Assembly: GCF_019703515.2 (NCBI RefSeq)
Contig: NC_059385.1
Location: 35,475,001-35,539,000 of the forward strand
DNA length: 64,000 nt
Direction of reading: 5' to 3'
From: Myxocyprinus asiaticus
Lineage: Eukaryota; Chordata; Actinopteri; Cypriniformes; Catostomidae
The notes under the pieces were generated by a model. That model did no database searches and was not told where the DNA came from. It saw only the letters and a program-made list of their open reading frames with translations. The position numbers and the translations under genes were made by a program. Position 1 is the stretch's first letter, and every line of letters starts with the position of its first letter. Positions 21,024-33,225 of the stretch are shown here, piece after piece.

Positions 21024-22589
21024 ATGCAGCAGCTATTCTATGAGAACTATGAGCACAACAAAAAAGGTTTCATCCAGGAGCTGCACAGCAGCAAGATCCA
21101 CAATGCCATCACGCTGCACCCCAACAAACGTCCAGCCTACCAGTACCGGCTCCACAGTTACCTGCTCAGCCGCAAGATCTCTGAGCTGCGGTACCGCACC
21201 GTTCAGCTTCACCGTGAAGGCGTCACTATGAGTCGCCTCGGCAATGCCGAAGTGCAGTGGGAGGACCAGCTGCTGGGGGCACCACCTTCCTACATGCGCT
21301 ACCGGCCCACCGAGCGTGGAGACATCATCGAGTGGGACTTCGTGACAGGCAGGCACATGTACTCAACCAGTGAGAAGCAAATGCCTCGTCAGGGCCTTGG
21401 AAACCTGGTTCGCACGGCACTGGAGGGCACGGTGCTTCAAGTGATGGAGATGATCAATGAGAACTCTAAAGCTCGGGGCCGTGTCATCGACTTCAAAGAG
21501 ATCCAGTATGGCTATCGACGAGTGGATCCGCTTCACGGTGCTGAATACATCTTGGATCTTCTGCTGCTTTACAAGAAGCACAAGGGCAGGAAAGTCACGG
21601 TTCCTGTCCGGAGACACGCATACCTACAGCAGTCCTTCAGTCGACCGTTCTTCAGTGAGGCAGAGGAACTGGACATTGACAAACTAGAGGATGCCATCAA
21701 TAGTGACTCTCGTTCCCTCTCCTTCCTCTCCAGTTCACTCAAGCTGTTCTCTTCCTTCCAGATCTCAGAGTCCACAAAAGAGATGCAAAGTCAAAAAAAG
21801 GTTCACTTCCTCGTACCACTCACCGGCCGCTATGAAACCTTTGTTCGTTTCATGAAAAACTTTGAGAGAATCTGTCTTATCCCCAACCAAAATGTCAAGC
21901 TGACCATAATCCTGGTCGATAATGATACAAACCAGGACAAGGAGAGGCACCTGGAGTTGATAAAGGAATACCACAACAAATACCCTAAATCAGACTTGTC
22001 CATCATACCCATGACAGGACAATTCTCACGTGGCTTGGCCCTTGAGATGGGATCTTCCCAATTGAGAAATGACTCATTGCTGTTCTTCTGCGATGTGGAC
22101 CTGGTCTTCAATTCTGACGCCCTCCAGAGGTGTCGAGACAACGTCATTGAAGGAAGTCAGGTGTATTTCCCTGTCATCTTCAGTCAGTATGATCCCAAAA
22201 TTGTTTATGCTGGTGACCCTCCAGAAGACAGCAGCTTTGTTTTTACCAAGAAGAGTGGGTTCTGGCGGGATTATGGGTTTGGTATCACCTGCATATTCAA
22301 AAGTGATTTGCTCAGAGCTGGAGGTTTTGACACGTCAATCCAAGGCTGGGGTTTGGAGGATGTCGATTTGTTCACAAAAGTAATTAATTCTGGTTTGAAA
22401 GTGTTCCGCTCTCAAGAAGCAGGTATTGTGCATATTTATCACCCTGTCCTCTGTGGCACACATTTAGAGCCCAAGCAATACAAAATGTGCCTCGGGTCCA
22501 AAGCGAGCACTTACGCATCCACAATGCAGTTAGCAGAATTGTGGCTGTTGAAACATTTAGCTGTCGGGAATAACAGGACCTCCTCCTGA
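21024..22589 (+). CDS. chsy3: chondroitin sulfate synthase 3, terminal coding exon
   Basis: This 521-codon exon encodes the C-terminal part of a Golgi type II membrane glycosyltransferase that extends the glucuronic acid/N-acetylgalactosamine backbone of chondroitin sulfate, normally with chondroitin-polymerising partners. Early residues (MQQLFYENYE, HNKKGFIQEL) continue the glucuronosyltransferase region. The second half is the GalNAc-transferase domain with the metal-binding DVD of FFCDVDLVF at exon codons 357-359 and the conserved GWGLEDVDLF from codon 441. The end, STMQLAELWL...NRTSS, matches CHSY3 rather than CHSY1. The frame is open to the TGA. The N-terminal anchor and first part of the enzyme lie on upstream exons outside the window. 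A teleost paralogue of CHSY1 is the alternative, which the C-terminus makes less likely. Confidence 0.95.
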   Translation: MQQLFYENYEHNKKGFIQELHSSKIHNAITLHPNKRPAYQYRLHSYLLSRKISELRYRTVQLHREGVTMSRLGNAEVQWEDQLLGAPPSYMRYRPTERGDIIEWDFVTGRHMYSTSEKQMPRQGLGNLVRTALEGTVLQVMEMINENSKARGRVIDFKEIQYGYRRVDPLHGAEYILDLLLLYKKHKGRKVTVPVRRHAYLQQSFSRPFFSEAEELDIDKLEDAINSDSRSLSFLSSSLKLFSSFQISESTKEMQSQKKVHFLVPLTGRYETFVRFMKNFERICLIPNQNVKLTIILVDNDTNQDKERHLELIKEYHNKYPKSDLSIIPMTGQFSRGLALEMGSSQLRNDSLLFFCDVDLVFNSDALQRCRDNVIEGSQVYFPVIFSQYDPKIVYAGDPPEDSSFVFTKKSGFWRDYGFGITCIFKSDLLRAGGFDTSIQGWGLEDVDLFTKVINSGLKVFRSQEAGIVHIYHPVLCGTHLEPKQYKMCLGSKASTYASTMQLAELWLLKHLAVGNNRTSS

Positions 22590-23278
22590 CCTTCCAACAA
22601 ATCCATCAGCATTGCTGGAGTTTACCTCAGTTCTGCATGAGTGCATACAGCAACAGGCTGACTGTATGTGTGCATGTTTGTAGGGGGTATGGACGAATGT
22701 ATGTCCATACATATACATTTAATCACATGAGTTAATTCCAGATACACTCCGATTCCTTTGGTGCAGCATCTTTCATTGGTTTCTCTTTGCCATGTAATCT
22801 GCTACAGCATCTTCCAAAGGATATTTATTGTACAGGTCTGAACAGAAGGTCACTTTGGAGCACTTTGGGGGGAGGTTTCACGTTTGCCATCTAGCAATCT
22901 GTTCATATCCTCTAGAGCTTTCTCACGTGAACATCATGAATGGACGTGTTTAATACGGTCCTCTTAATGACTAAGGAGAAACCAGCTCTGTTTCAAAACC
23001 TAGTTTGAGCTGCTTACCTAAACAGTATTTTCATGCATCATAGGTGCACTCCCAATGTGTAGGTGGTTACAAAAGATATCCCCTTGAAAGATTTGTTCTT
23101 TCAATTTTAAACTGAAACCTTTGAATCATCACATGTATGCTTAGCAGTAAAGGCAATCTCAGAATGCATTGTGCTGTCTGAAAATGATAGATGAGTTATA
23201 AATATATTTCATTCAAAACTGAAAACTACCAACATTAAATTGTTCAGTCTAGTTAAGTTTAAAAAATCATTTGTATAA
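22590..23278 (+). other. chsy3: probable chsy3 3' untranslated region
   Basis: Directly follows the stop codon, has no coding signal and is interrupted downstream by a Tc1-like transposon. I see no unambiguous poly(A) signal in this stretch; the aataaa at 23277 overlaps the transposon boundary. The transcript end is therefore not placed. Confidence 0.45.
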
Positions 23279-23452
23279 TAAACTCAGCAAAAAAAGAAAC
23301 ATCCTCTAACTTTCAACTGCTTTTATTTTCAGCAAACTTAACATGTGTAAATATTTGTATGAACATAAAAAGATTCAACAACTAAGACATAAACTGAACA
23401 AGTTTCACAGACATGTGACTAACAGAAATGGAATAATGTGTCCCTGAATAAA

Positions 23453-23468
23453 GGGGGGGGGGGGGGGG
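23453..23468 (+). repeat. G16 homopolymer
   Basis: Sixteen consecutive G residues inside Tc1-like element 1, between its left inverted end and the transposase stop. May be unstable or length-uncertain in the assembly. Confidence 0.9.
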
Positions 23469-23487
23469 TCAAAATCAAAAGTAACGG

Positions 23488-24467
23488 TCAGTATCTGGTG
23501 TGGCCACCAGCTGCATTAAGTACTGTAGTGCATCTCCTCCTCATGGACTGCACCAGATTTGCCAGTTCTTGCTGTGAGATGTTACCCCACTCTTCCACCA
23601 AGGCACTTGCAAGTTCCCGGACATTTCTGGGGGGAATGGATTGAGATCCCATTGAGCACCATGCTCTTTGCTCACCATGGCAGAACACTGACATTCCTTT
23701 TTGCAGAAAATCATGCACAGAACTAGCAGTATGGCTGGTGGCATTGTCATGCTTGAGGGTCATGTCAAGATGAGCCTGCAGGAAGGGTACCACATGAGGG
23801 AGGAGGATGTCTTACCTGTAACGCACAGCGTTGAGATTGCCTGCAATAACAACAAGCTCAGTCCGATGATGCTGTGACACACCGCCCCAGACCATGACGG
23901 ACCCTCCACCTCGAAATCGATCCCACTCCAGAGTACAGGCCTCAGTGTAACACTCATTCCTTTGACGATAAACGTGAGTCCGACCATCACCCCTGGTGAG
24001 ACAAAACCGCGACTCGTCAGTGAAGAGCACTTTTTGCCAGTCTTTTCTGGTCCAGCGAAGGTGGGTTTGTGCCATAGGCGACGTTGTTGCCGGTGATGTC
24101 TGGTAAGGACCTGCCTTACAACAGGCTTACAAGCCCTCAGTCCAGCCTCTCTCAGCCTATTGCGGACAGTCTGAGCACTGATGGAGGGATTGTGCATGCC
24201 TGGTGTAACTCGGACAGTTGTTGTTGCCATCCTGTACCTGTCCCGCAGGTGTGATATTCAGATGTACCGATCCTGTGCAGGTGTTATTACATATGGTCTG
24301 CCACTGCGAGGATGATCAGCTGTCCTTCCTGTCTCCCTGTAGTGCTGTCTTAGGCGTCTCACAGTACGGACATTGCAATTTATTGCCCTGGCCACATCTG
24401 CATTCCTCATGCCTCCATGCAGCATGCCTAAGGCACGTTCACGCAGATGAGCAGGGACCCTGGGCAT
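23488..24467 (-). pseudogene. Tc1-like transposase, broken
   Basis: Starts MPRVPAHLRERALGML at 24467 with the helix-turn-helix DNA-binding part (about 70 residues). It continues in other frames with SAQTVRNRLREAGLRA (second HTH), RKDWQKVLFTDESRF carrying the first catalytic aspartate, then KHDNATSHTA with the second aspartate, and ends LVQSMRRRC..VLNAAGGHTRY near 23488. Frames break near 24258, 24070 and 23800. The third acidic block, expected between VHDFLQK and IPPRNVREL, is missing and replaced by scrambled sequence near 23640-23690. With frameshifts and without a DDE triad it cannot act. Confidence 0.92.
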
Positions 24468-24743
24468 CTTTCTTTTGGTGTTTTTCAGAGTAAGTAGAAA
24501 GGTCTCAGTGTCCTAATTTTTTATAACTGTGACCTTAATTGCCTACTGTCTGTAAGCTGTTAGTGTCTTAAAGACCGTTCCACAGGTGCATGTTCATTAA
24601 TTGTTTGTGGTCCATGGAACAAGCATGGAAAACATTGTTTAAACCCTTTACAATAAAGATCTGTAAAGTTATTTGTATTTTTACAAAATTATCTTTAAAA
24701 TACAGTGTCCTGAAAAAGGGACGTTTCTTTTATGCTGAGTTTA

Positions 24744-27355
24744 TGTATATTTATACTTACACTAGAGTATCACAATGTTAGCTTAGCAACATGCTGACGT
24801 CAATGTAGAGATTCCCAGATTAGTCACTTATGAGGTTCCATGATGATTAGGACAGTAGATAGCTACTCTGCTCGCTAGGTTTTGGAACAGAAATATTGAG
24901 TCTATATGTGATTAAACGGACACAAGCTATCCCATCTTGCAATGTTTGTAATAATAATCATATTAATAATAAAGATTTTTATAAAAATAATAATAATGTA
25001 CTGAAAGTGCCACAAATGTGCTTTAAATTATTCCATTGGGGAAAGTGAATGAAGACAAATATATATCTCTTATTTACACAAAGAGAAAGATTGTACTTTA
25101 TTGCTGTATTTTTTTTTTTTATGTATGTGAAGTGTTTTTTGTTTTTTTTTTCTACTTAAACTTGCCCATGATAGTATGGTACTGGTTACCATGTGACATA
25201 TATGTTTGTTATTTTATTCTTATGTCCTTCATTGAACTACATACATTTTGTTTATTACTTTTGCTGTGTGGCATTTATGTGAACTACTCAATGACTTTCT
25301 TTATTTATAATTAAAACTTCAAAATGCATAAAACCTGAATGTCTGGAATTTAAATCTGTTCTGATCTAGACAATAGAGCATGTTTAAAATTAAGTTTGTA
25401 TAAATTAATATAGGGTTCCAAATGTCTGAGACCTTAATTTAACAAATTAAATATAAATTAAATATTGACAGGTTTTTTGAATATTTCATCCTCTTCTGAC
25501 ATTATTTGTTTTTTCTTTGTTTGATATTTTTTCAAATTTCTAAAACTTAGAAGGTCATGCTAATCTGAAAATCTGGATTGTCTGAAATGTGTCCAAAGAA
25601 CCCTAAAATATTACTCTATATAATGTTACAAAATAATTACTGTCAAATCTAACATTAGGGAAGAACATAAAATATCTCACTTTTATAATGCAGGACTATA
25701 TTTAAGACAAAAAGGACATATTAAGCACTTTTCTTTCAGAAAACATCTTTGAGAGTAAAAAAAAATAAAAGTAATTCTGACTGTACCAAAGAGCTTTAGT
25801 ATACAATTCTGTTGTGAAAGTATGCCTGCATTTTGTCTGTGTGTTCATTTGAAACCCAATGCTGAGCTACAGCTGCAGTACACAAAGACACAAACTGATC
25901 TCCCATGATGATTCCTCTGTGCTGCTGTGCAGCTAACATATACATCACCATCATTCCATTATACCTTTAGCATCACTGTAGGTCAGTACGTGACTTAAGA
26001 ATTACTGTGCTGTCCATTCATAAACGATAGCAAACATTGTAAACACTGCTCTGTTGAAGCATTTAAGAGGAGAGAGAAAGCTTTAGGATTAGATGTTTTC
26101 ATTGTTTTCTTTAGCACCTGAGAAAGAAAAGGGATTATGGATATTTTATCATGAGAAATTTTGCTAAATTCTACATGGATGTCAGTTATCGCTCTACATT
26201 GTTATCCTTTGCAGGGGAATTCATCCTGAAATATCTTTCATTCTGGAGTGACACAAACAGGTGAGTTTCCATGTGTATGAACAATAAACTGCCATTCCTT
26301 GTTTAAAAAAACCAAACAACAAGTGAAGATTTTGTTCATCTATTTGTGGAAGTGCTCTTCCCACTGAAATATCTTTTGGTTTGCTAGCATACAATTTGAT
26401 CGTTTCATTTGCCAAATATTTTTAATGAAAGTCATTTAGTGCAAATTGTTTAAGTCAGACTTGTGAGAAGACTAAAGTTTCAAGACTGTTAAAAAGATGT
26501 TAAAATTAGTTATTTTAGAGATAAATTACATATTTGAAATGTATATATTGCTATATATTTATATAATATACAGCTCTCTGGAATACTTCTGATGGGTCAA
26601 ATTGTGGTAAAATATTTCTAAATCGTAACGGTTGTCCAGATATATACTACATAACTGACTACTCATCCAGACTGTCTGTTTCCTACATAGCTGTGCTCTG
26701 ACTCTATGTGGTCTCTACAAGCTAATAAAAATAATTTGACCCAAATCAACATTTCATATCAGTTTGTTTATTTGCTAAGTAATCATGTCAGTAGATGAGA
26801 TAAATTACTGTACATTGTTCCTCATTGGACAGTTTGGTTATCAGATTTTCTCCTTTCTGTCCGTTGTGTCTTATTCTGTAGTTGTTAAGGCATTCACAGA
26901 TATAAACTCTGCTACACATTGATAACCTTGAATGTTTTTTGTGACTGCTGTTATCAATAAACTTCTTAAATGAGCATCTTGACCTATAGAATAATAGAAT
27001 ATTGATATGTGAGTAAAGCCGACAGCACTGATCACCACCAGAGGAATAACGGATCGCAGCGGTCAGTCCTCTGTAAATGTTAACGACTGGATTCATGAGC
27101 CCTACAGATGTGTTCAGAATACTTAACATGAGAGCAGGTCAACACTCCAGTCGACTGTACACTTATGCTGTCTGTTTTTGCTGAACGTGTAATAAGTAAT
27201 TTTCCAAAGGTAGTTCTGTACACTAAAACTTTTCTATATACTTATACAACAGCTGACATTGTGTACGCATAAAGCTAGTAAATCACGGATCCATGTCTTT
27301 CCATCAGGTTTACCTGTGTGTTGAATATGGTAGATCAGATGATGATGATCTAGAT
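24744..27355. other. unassigned DNA downstream of chsy3
   Basis: AT-rich throughout. An aataaag near 24967 could be a polyadenylation signal but nothing confirms it. Frames seen here (for example 25036-25314) are low-complexity. No bounded repeat recognised. Confidence 0.45.
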
Positions 27356-27440
27356 CAGTGGTTCTCGACCCATAAATGGGATACAGGTCTGTTCTGAAAA
27401 GGTCATGGACAGCAGGGTAAAAAAAAAACTTAAAGACTAA
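27356..27440. repeat. possible hAT-type end fragment
   Basis: cagtggttctcgaccc followed by gtctgttctgaaaaggtcatggacagcaggg resembles cagtggttctc... termini of hAT repeats in vertebrates. Only one side and about 85 bp are present. Confidence 0.35.
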
Positions 27441-27659
27441 TAGTAATTTGATGTCTTGTGTGACTGCTACGTGCTTAGTAGCTATATTATGTGCTGCTGC
27501 TAACTTCATTAAAGCATGTTCAGGTTGCAGCTGAGTTTAGCAGAGAAGATCATTAGAGGATAGAAAACAGAATAGAACTTAAAAACATGAGTGTAAGTGA
27601 ATCCATTGCAATCATATGAATTGCTGTAGCCTATGAATAACTCCTAAAATGTGGAGTAA

Positions 27660-27935
27660 AACAATAAAACAAAAAACAACCAGTGAGTGGCAGTTCTGTG
27701 ATGAGAACACCTTGTTGATGAGAGAGGTCAGTGGAGAATGGCTAGACTGGTTCGAACTGACAAAGTCTATGGTAACTCAGATAACCACTCTGTAAAATTG
27801 TAGTGAGCAGAATAGCATCTCAGAATGTACAACATGTCGAACACTGAGGTAGATGGGCTACAACAGCAGAAGACCAAGTCGGGCACTTTATTAGGAACAT
27901 AGTGTTCCTAATAAAGTGGTTGGTGAGTGTATATC
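27660..27935 (+). mobile_element. internally deleted Tc1-like derivative
   Basis: Contains ccagtgagtggcagttctgtg, then gagagaggtcagtggagaatg, ataaccactctgta and gggctacaacagcagaagacc. These are N-terminal coding words of a common fish Tc1-like family, joined directly to a perfect palindrome of its terminal motif (cactttattaggaaca at 27884-27899 and its inverse at 27903-27918). Most of the transposase is absent. Confidence 0.65.
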
Positions 27936-29040
27936 AATCTGATTTTTTTGAGAGTTGAATCGAGCAGTTTTCATCCCAGAAAAATCTGTTGTGCTTGTGA
28001 TGTAGCCAATCGAATCTAAAATGATTTAATTGTTATTTAATCACAGTCAACGTCAATAAGAATTTAAATCCACTACTAATTAGTCCAGTATTAATCATTT
28101 TCCTATGATTGTTGCAATTGAGTAGGTGTCAAAAACACTAAAACATTAGGTCTATTCTTTGATTTGAGAAAACATGGATGAGAAAACATGTCAGACGTCT
28201 GATTTTTTGCAGGAACTGTTACAGTATTCAGTATTCTGTCATGGGATTACTTTAAGATAATAAAGAATGAATCAGTCTGAACATAATTTACTGAATGTGA
28301 GTGTTTAGAACACAGCATCAGCCCTCTGCTCTGGTTGTAGGCATATAATGCTTTTCAGCTTAAACCTTATGTTTTACAGCACACTGGGAACTGGACTTGA
28401 GGATATTTTATTTAATTGTCTATAGTGCATATACTGTACATCAGATGGGAGTAAAGGAGTTTGGAATCCCACCAAGCATAAGAGAAGGGCTTTGTGCATA
28501 TTTCTGTGTCAAGGCAAAATGAAGTAACTACACATTTTGTCAAAATTAAGTTATGACTGAAATCGGGTCTCTTGGACTGTAATCTGTCCTGTGACAGACG
28601 AGTTCAGCTCAACTATACTTATATTCAGAGAAAACAGAGTGTGGATATTGCAGTTACTACATAATAAGTTTTTCATATGTAGAGCAGCCTACTCTTCCCA
28701 TTCAGATAAAGATGGGCAGCTATACTTGGTTCTGCAGAAGTACAAGGATGGTATTAAGATATTATAAAATAATGGATAAAGCCTCAAGTCTACAGGCCTT
28801 AGTGGATCAATCAATAATGAAAAGGATACACCTAAATCCCTGAAAGGATGAAAAGTCAATGACAAAATAAACTGCAGGCCCAGTGGGTCAAGTCTTAGCA
28901 AAGAGCCCTGATGTAAGCTGTAATTTGGACACTAGAAATGTGATGGGTCAAACTCAATACTGAGTGCCTCCATTGCATGAGGTGATAATGTTCAGATCCT
29001 GGAATCAGATGGTGAAGGCTGTCCTCAGGATCTAATTCAT
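27936..29040. other. unassigned DNA
   Basis: No recognisable gene, RNA or bounded repeat. Confidence 0.5.
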
Positions 29041-29049
29041 AATCCTCCA

Positions 29050-29545
29050 TCCAGACTGATCTCACAGTGCATTCCGAAACAGTAGGTTGACTTTTCTTTA
29101 GGTGAAATCGGTCTGTGCTTACCGAAATGCAAAATACTCCCAGTGGCCAAAGCGGTAAGTGTTGTTGGGTGTATGGACATGTGTGAGCTCCATTTTCCAG
29201 GTGTAATACAGTCTACGGAGGAGTGACAAAAACAAGTTGTGAAGCCAGTTGTTTTCAGCTGTACGGGATGTAATACAGTGAAGCGGAATGCATATTTTAT
29301 AAACTGAATCCCCCAAACCAAATCCCAAACCTAAACCTAACCATCAGCGGAGTAAAAATTTAGAGGGAAAAATGCAACCTCAGAATCGTGCTTGTCACTA
29401 ATCATGCTCATCACCAATTATATAATTATTACATAAGTTCTGGGTTTCACCGCGGAATCCGAACTCAGGTCTCCCACACTTCTGACACAACGCACTTCCA
29501 GTCACACCACAAGAGAAGGTAAATACACTGGAGACAATGCAAACA
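29050..29545. repeat. dispersed repeat, copy 2
   Basis: Shares ordered words with 7455-7905 (ctgatctcacagtgcatt, gtaggttgac, gtctgtgctta, cagtggcc, acatgtgtgagctcca, gcggaatgcatatttt, aaacctaaacctaac, gagggaaaaatg). The right side continues with a gaactcaggtctcccaca stretch and cacaagagaaggtaaa, similar to cacagaaggtaaaca in copy 1. Confidence 0.7.
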
Positions 29546-30749
29546 GTCTGACAGATAATGCCGCTTGTCTGAGAGTACTGGAACTCTTGGACACAACATA
29601 CCAACTTCCCATGTGATCATGTTGTCCCATTGGATAAGAGCAGTGTTAAGGTGGATAAACTTTTATTGTCTTGACAAGGTATCCATTTTAGGACTTTTTG
29701 TCAATCACTGTAACATTCAAATGAAAAAATGTTGATTTTATGCATCCTAGGGTCAGTTCTAGGTTCTATTTTTTCAGATCGTAAGTCTATTGTTTTTTTA
29801 CTTTTTCTTGCAAACCTCCAAATCTTCAGTCACCTGTTTTTTGTAATGTGTAATTACACTAACTACAGCCAGGGATTTCTCAGATGCTTTTATGACCTCT
29901 ACTTCAACTGCTGCAATTGAGACTCCTCCTCATTCTGTAGATCCAGAAGAGTTGGTTAGTCTGTTTAATTCTGGATTCTTGCTCCTAGTCTAAGAGACAT
30001 AAAATTAAAACACAGCCCTGGCACCAATGCGGCCTCTGCTGAAGGATGCACTGAGGGTGCAGAGCACCCTTCTGAGTGCTAAAATTTCAAAGTGGACACC
30101 CTACAGTCTCATATACTTAGCGGGGATGTGCAAATGAAGCACACATACCTTGAAGGGCACACTCTTCTTCTAGCTCCAAGTTTTTCCCCAGGATGAACAA
30201 GCAGCCTGCCCACCCATGTGTCTCACCCAACCCTTGCAAAGCACACACTACTAAGTCTAATTGGTTAACACAATGCAAAATAAAATGTGAATGAAGATCC
30301 ACACCCACCCCCCTCTTCAGAGGACATCATCTTTAGGTGTGTTCGAATTCATGCAGTGCTGCCCAGACTGATTGGTGCCAGACTTGAAGCAGTGCATGTC
30401 TGTTAGAAATTTTGACTGACTTTAGTTGGTGCCATCACCACATCAGCATGGCGTATGCCATCAAAGTGCCATGAGAGAAAGGTGAGATCAGTCGCCTGAT
30501 TCAGCCAAGTTTATCTATTTGCGTGCCGCAAGACTACATAGAACACCCACTTCACGACACACTCACAACACGTAATGCCCCCCTTGGATCAAAAAGCAAT
30601 TCTGTTGGCTAAGTAGGACCTTGATGGACTAGACAGTGAGACAACCCAAACAACACACAGACAAATAAGCAGAACTGTATGAAGATCTCCAAGTGTGTAA
30701 CCTTTGGACTGTTCAAGTCATAAAAACCAAGAGGAATCTGGTTTTTTCC
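29546..30749. other. unassigned DNA before the L2-type LINE
   Basis: No recognisable gene. The exact 5' limit of the L2-type element is not visible; its leader may begin anywhere after about 30700. Confidence 0.4.
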
Positions 30750-31172
30750 GCTTTTCTACTGTTTCATCTGTGTGTATTTTACCTGTTGCTGCTGGCGCCT
30801 AGCTCGAGTCTGTGTTTGTAGACTGCTAGCTTTTTTTTCAGCATCACTTATCTATTTGTTTTCAGCCTTTAATCCTTAACATCTGCCATTTTTCAACGCG
30901 CATCGGGTTTTCCCCCGCATTATTCTCTTATTGCGATTCAACTGCGTGCATTTTCCACATGCATCCACTTTCTATTTTTATCACGATTAAACTGCATGCA
31001 TTTTACAGCGGCACCCATTTTTCTCCTCTGTGTTACATGGATTATTGCATCAATCTCAAAGCACAGCTTATCAAGAACAACCATAACAACAAACAGTTGC
31101 TTGAGGGATTCGCATCGATCTCAAACCCTCACCGCTCAGGAACAACCAACAACAAACAACTTGTGGTGAGTC

Positions 31173-32047
31173 ATGGCATCTGCTCATATTATTTCTTCCT
31201 GCATTGCATGTCAAATGTTTACAATAGCCTCATCCATCAGCAGTGAGGGATTCACATGTGATAAATGTAAGGAATTAGTCAGGCTGACGGAGAAGGTTAA
31301 TGAGTTAGAGACACACATCCGAATGCTAGTGGAGGTCAGTGAGAAAGAGAAGCTGGTAGATACTGTTTCAGATGTGGGCAGTACAGAGAGCAACACACAC
31401 ACTTTGGTTCCAGCTGTAGAGCTCCCGCAGCAGGGTGTTTGGGTGACGTATCGGCGGCATACTCGCTCAGCAACGTGACACCACTCTCCCGTTCCTGTTA
31501 GGGTTCCCAATCAATTCTCCCCACTCACTGATGCACCCACTGAGAATCATGTTGAAAGAGCCCTTGTTATTGGTGATTCTATTGTAAGGAACGTGGAAAC
31601 AGAGACTCCAGTAACTATTGTTAAATGCATTTCGTGTGCCAGAGCGTCTGACATCAAATCAAATTTACAAGTGCTGGCTAATGCTAAATGTAGATTTTCT
31701 AAAATTGTTATTCATGTCGGCACTAATGATGTCCGGCTTCGCCAGTCGGAAATCACTAGAGATAATGATAAAGAGGTGTGTGAATTTGCAAAAATGATGT
31801 CAGACACTGTAATATGCTCTGGACCTCTCCCTGCTCATCATGGTGATGAGGTTTATAGTAGATTAGTATCACTGAATGGCTGGGTGTCTGAGTGGTGTCT
31901 GGAGAATAGCATAGGATTTATAGACAATTGGAAGAGTTTTTAGGGTAGACCTGACCTGCTAAAGAGAGACGGACTCCATCCCTCCAGGGAAGGTGCCGCT
32001 CTCCTCTCTAGTAATTTGGCTCATAGTCTTAATAATGATAGTATTTG
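31173..32047 (+). pseudogene. L2-type LINE ORF1 (zinc-like motif, coiled coil, SGNH esterase), broken
   Basis: The N-terminus MASAHIISSCIACQ contains C-x2-C, followed by FTCDKCKEL (second C-x2-C) and a heptad-like LTEKVNELETHIRML stretch. Further on come the three conserved blocks of an SGNH-type esterase: VIGDSIVRN near 31572 (catalytic serine), VIHVGTND near 31710, and DGLHPS near 31970 (acid and histidine). This architecture is known for ORF1 of L2/CR1-group LINEs, where the esterase may help membrane or RNP handling. Stops at 31478 and 31941 and at least one shift break the frame. The next stop-to-stop piece reaches the natural end near 32047. Confidence 0.8.
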
Positions 32048-32288
32048 ACTAACTGGGGCCCAGGTCAGGAAGCAGACAAACTGGTTAATCTGAACATCTG
32101 CTAGCTGCCTTGAGACATCACACAGGTCACATAAACTACAACACAAAGAGACTGTATCACCTAGATATCATATAGAGACTGTGTCTGTTCCCCAAACTAC
32201 CAAACACAAAACCCTCACTAAATCATTTAGAAAAAATTTTATGAAGGTCAAACTTGAACAAAACAAACAAATTAAAGATAAACACCAT

Positions 32289-32831
32289 ATAAAGATAGGG
32301 CTACTAAACATTAGATCTCTTTCTACAAAGCACTAATTGTAAATGAAATTATTACAGATCATAATTTGGATGTGCTCTGTTTGACTGAAACCTGGCTTAA
32401 CCCAGATGAATATATTAGTTTAAATGAATCTATTCCCCTAGGTTATTGTTATAAACATAAGCCTCGTCTGAAGGTGGAGTTGTTGCTACAATTTACAGTG
32501 AAGTTTTTGGTGTTACTCAGAGGACAGGATATAAATGTAAGTCTTTTGAACTAATAATGCTTAATGTGACACCGTCAGATATAAATAAAAAACTCTGTCA
32601 TCCTTTACCCTTGCTTCAGTATATAGATCACCCGGGCCTTATTCTGATTTCCTTGGTGAATTTGCAAATTTTTTATCAGATTTTGTAGTTACTGAGCTTT
32701 AATTGTTGGTGACTTCAACATTCACATAGATAATGAACATTGGGATTAGCATTTATTGATATTCTCAACATTCTTGGAGTCAGACAAAAAGTAAAAGGAC
32801 CAACTCATCGCCATAATCATACGCTAGATTT
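32289..32831 (+). pseudogene. L2-type LINE ORF2, endonuclease part
   Basis: Begins near KIGLLNIRSLSTK and includes the endonuclease motif LDVLCLTETWL (near 32358, glutamate of the active site) and FNIHID-like wording near 32710 (gacttcaacattcacatag). The frame shifts repeatedly (near 32475, 32555 and later). It stops where copy B is inserted at 32832; the domain continues at 46276. Confidence 0.8.
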
Positions 32832-33225
32832 TTTTTTTATGATTAACATTTTTATTTATTAAAACACAGAAAAACAAAACATAATTATAAATACACAAAA
32901 TCAACTTTTAACATCCACTACCTCCCCTCCTCCTCCCCATCCCCAACCCCACCCCAAACCTCAACAAACATCCCTGTGGTCTTAGATGAACACATATAAA
33001 AGAATACAAAAACAAAAACCAAACAACTAAAAGAGGAAAAAAGAGAAAAGAAGAGAAAAAAAATAAATAATAAAAAAATACATATATATAAAAATATAAA
33101 AATCACACACATTGACAATTACCCCTCTCTCTCCACTATTCCACCCAAGAACCCTCCAAGAACGCTAAATATCCACCCCATTTTCTTACAAACAAATCCA
33201 GATTCCCTAGTCGTCTATAAGACCC

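Larger units (their letters stand above)
23281..24741 (-). mobile_element. Tc1-like transposon 1 (complete shell, dead transposase)
   Basis: Ends are aactcagcaaaaaaagaaac (left) and the inverse of aactcagcataaaagaaacg (right), flanked by TA at 23279-23280 and 24742-24743, the hallmark of Tc1/mariner insertion. Length is 1461 bp. Transposase remnants lie on the minus strand. Confidence 0.93.

Noticed and set aside
21033..22147. Antisense open frames across the chsy3 exon
   Set aside because: They are shadows of a conserved coding exon with biased codon use.
31173..32047. A host SGNH hydrolase gene
   Set aside because: The zinc-like motif, coiled coil and esterase order, followed by a LINE endonuclease and reverse transcriptase, identifies ORF1 of an L2-type LINE.
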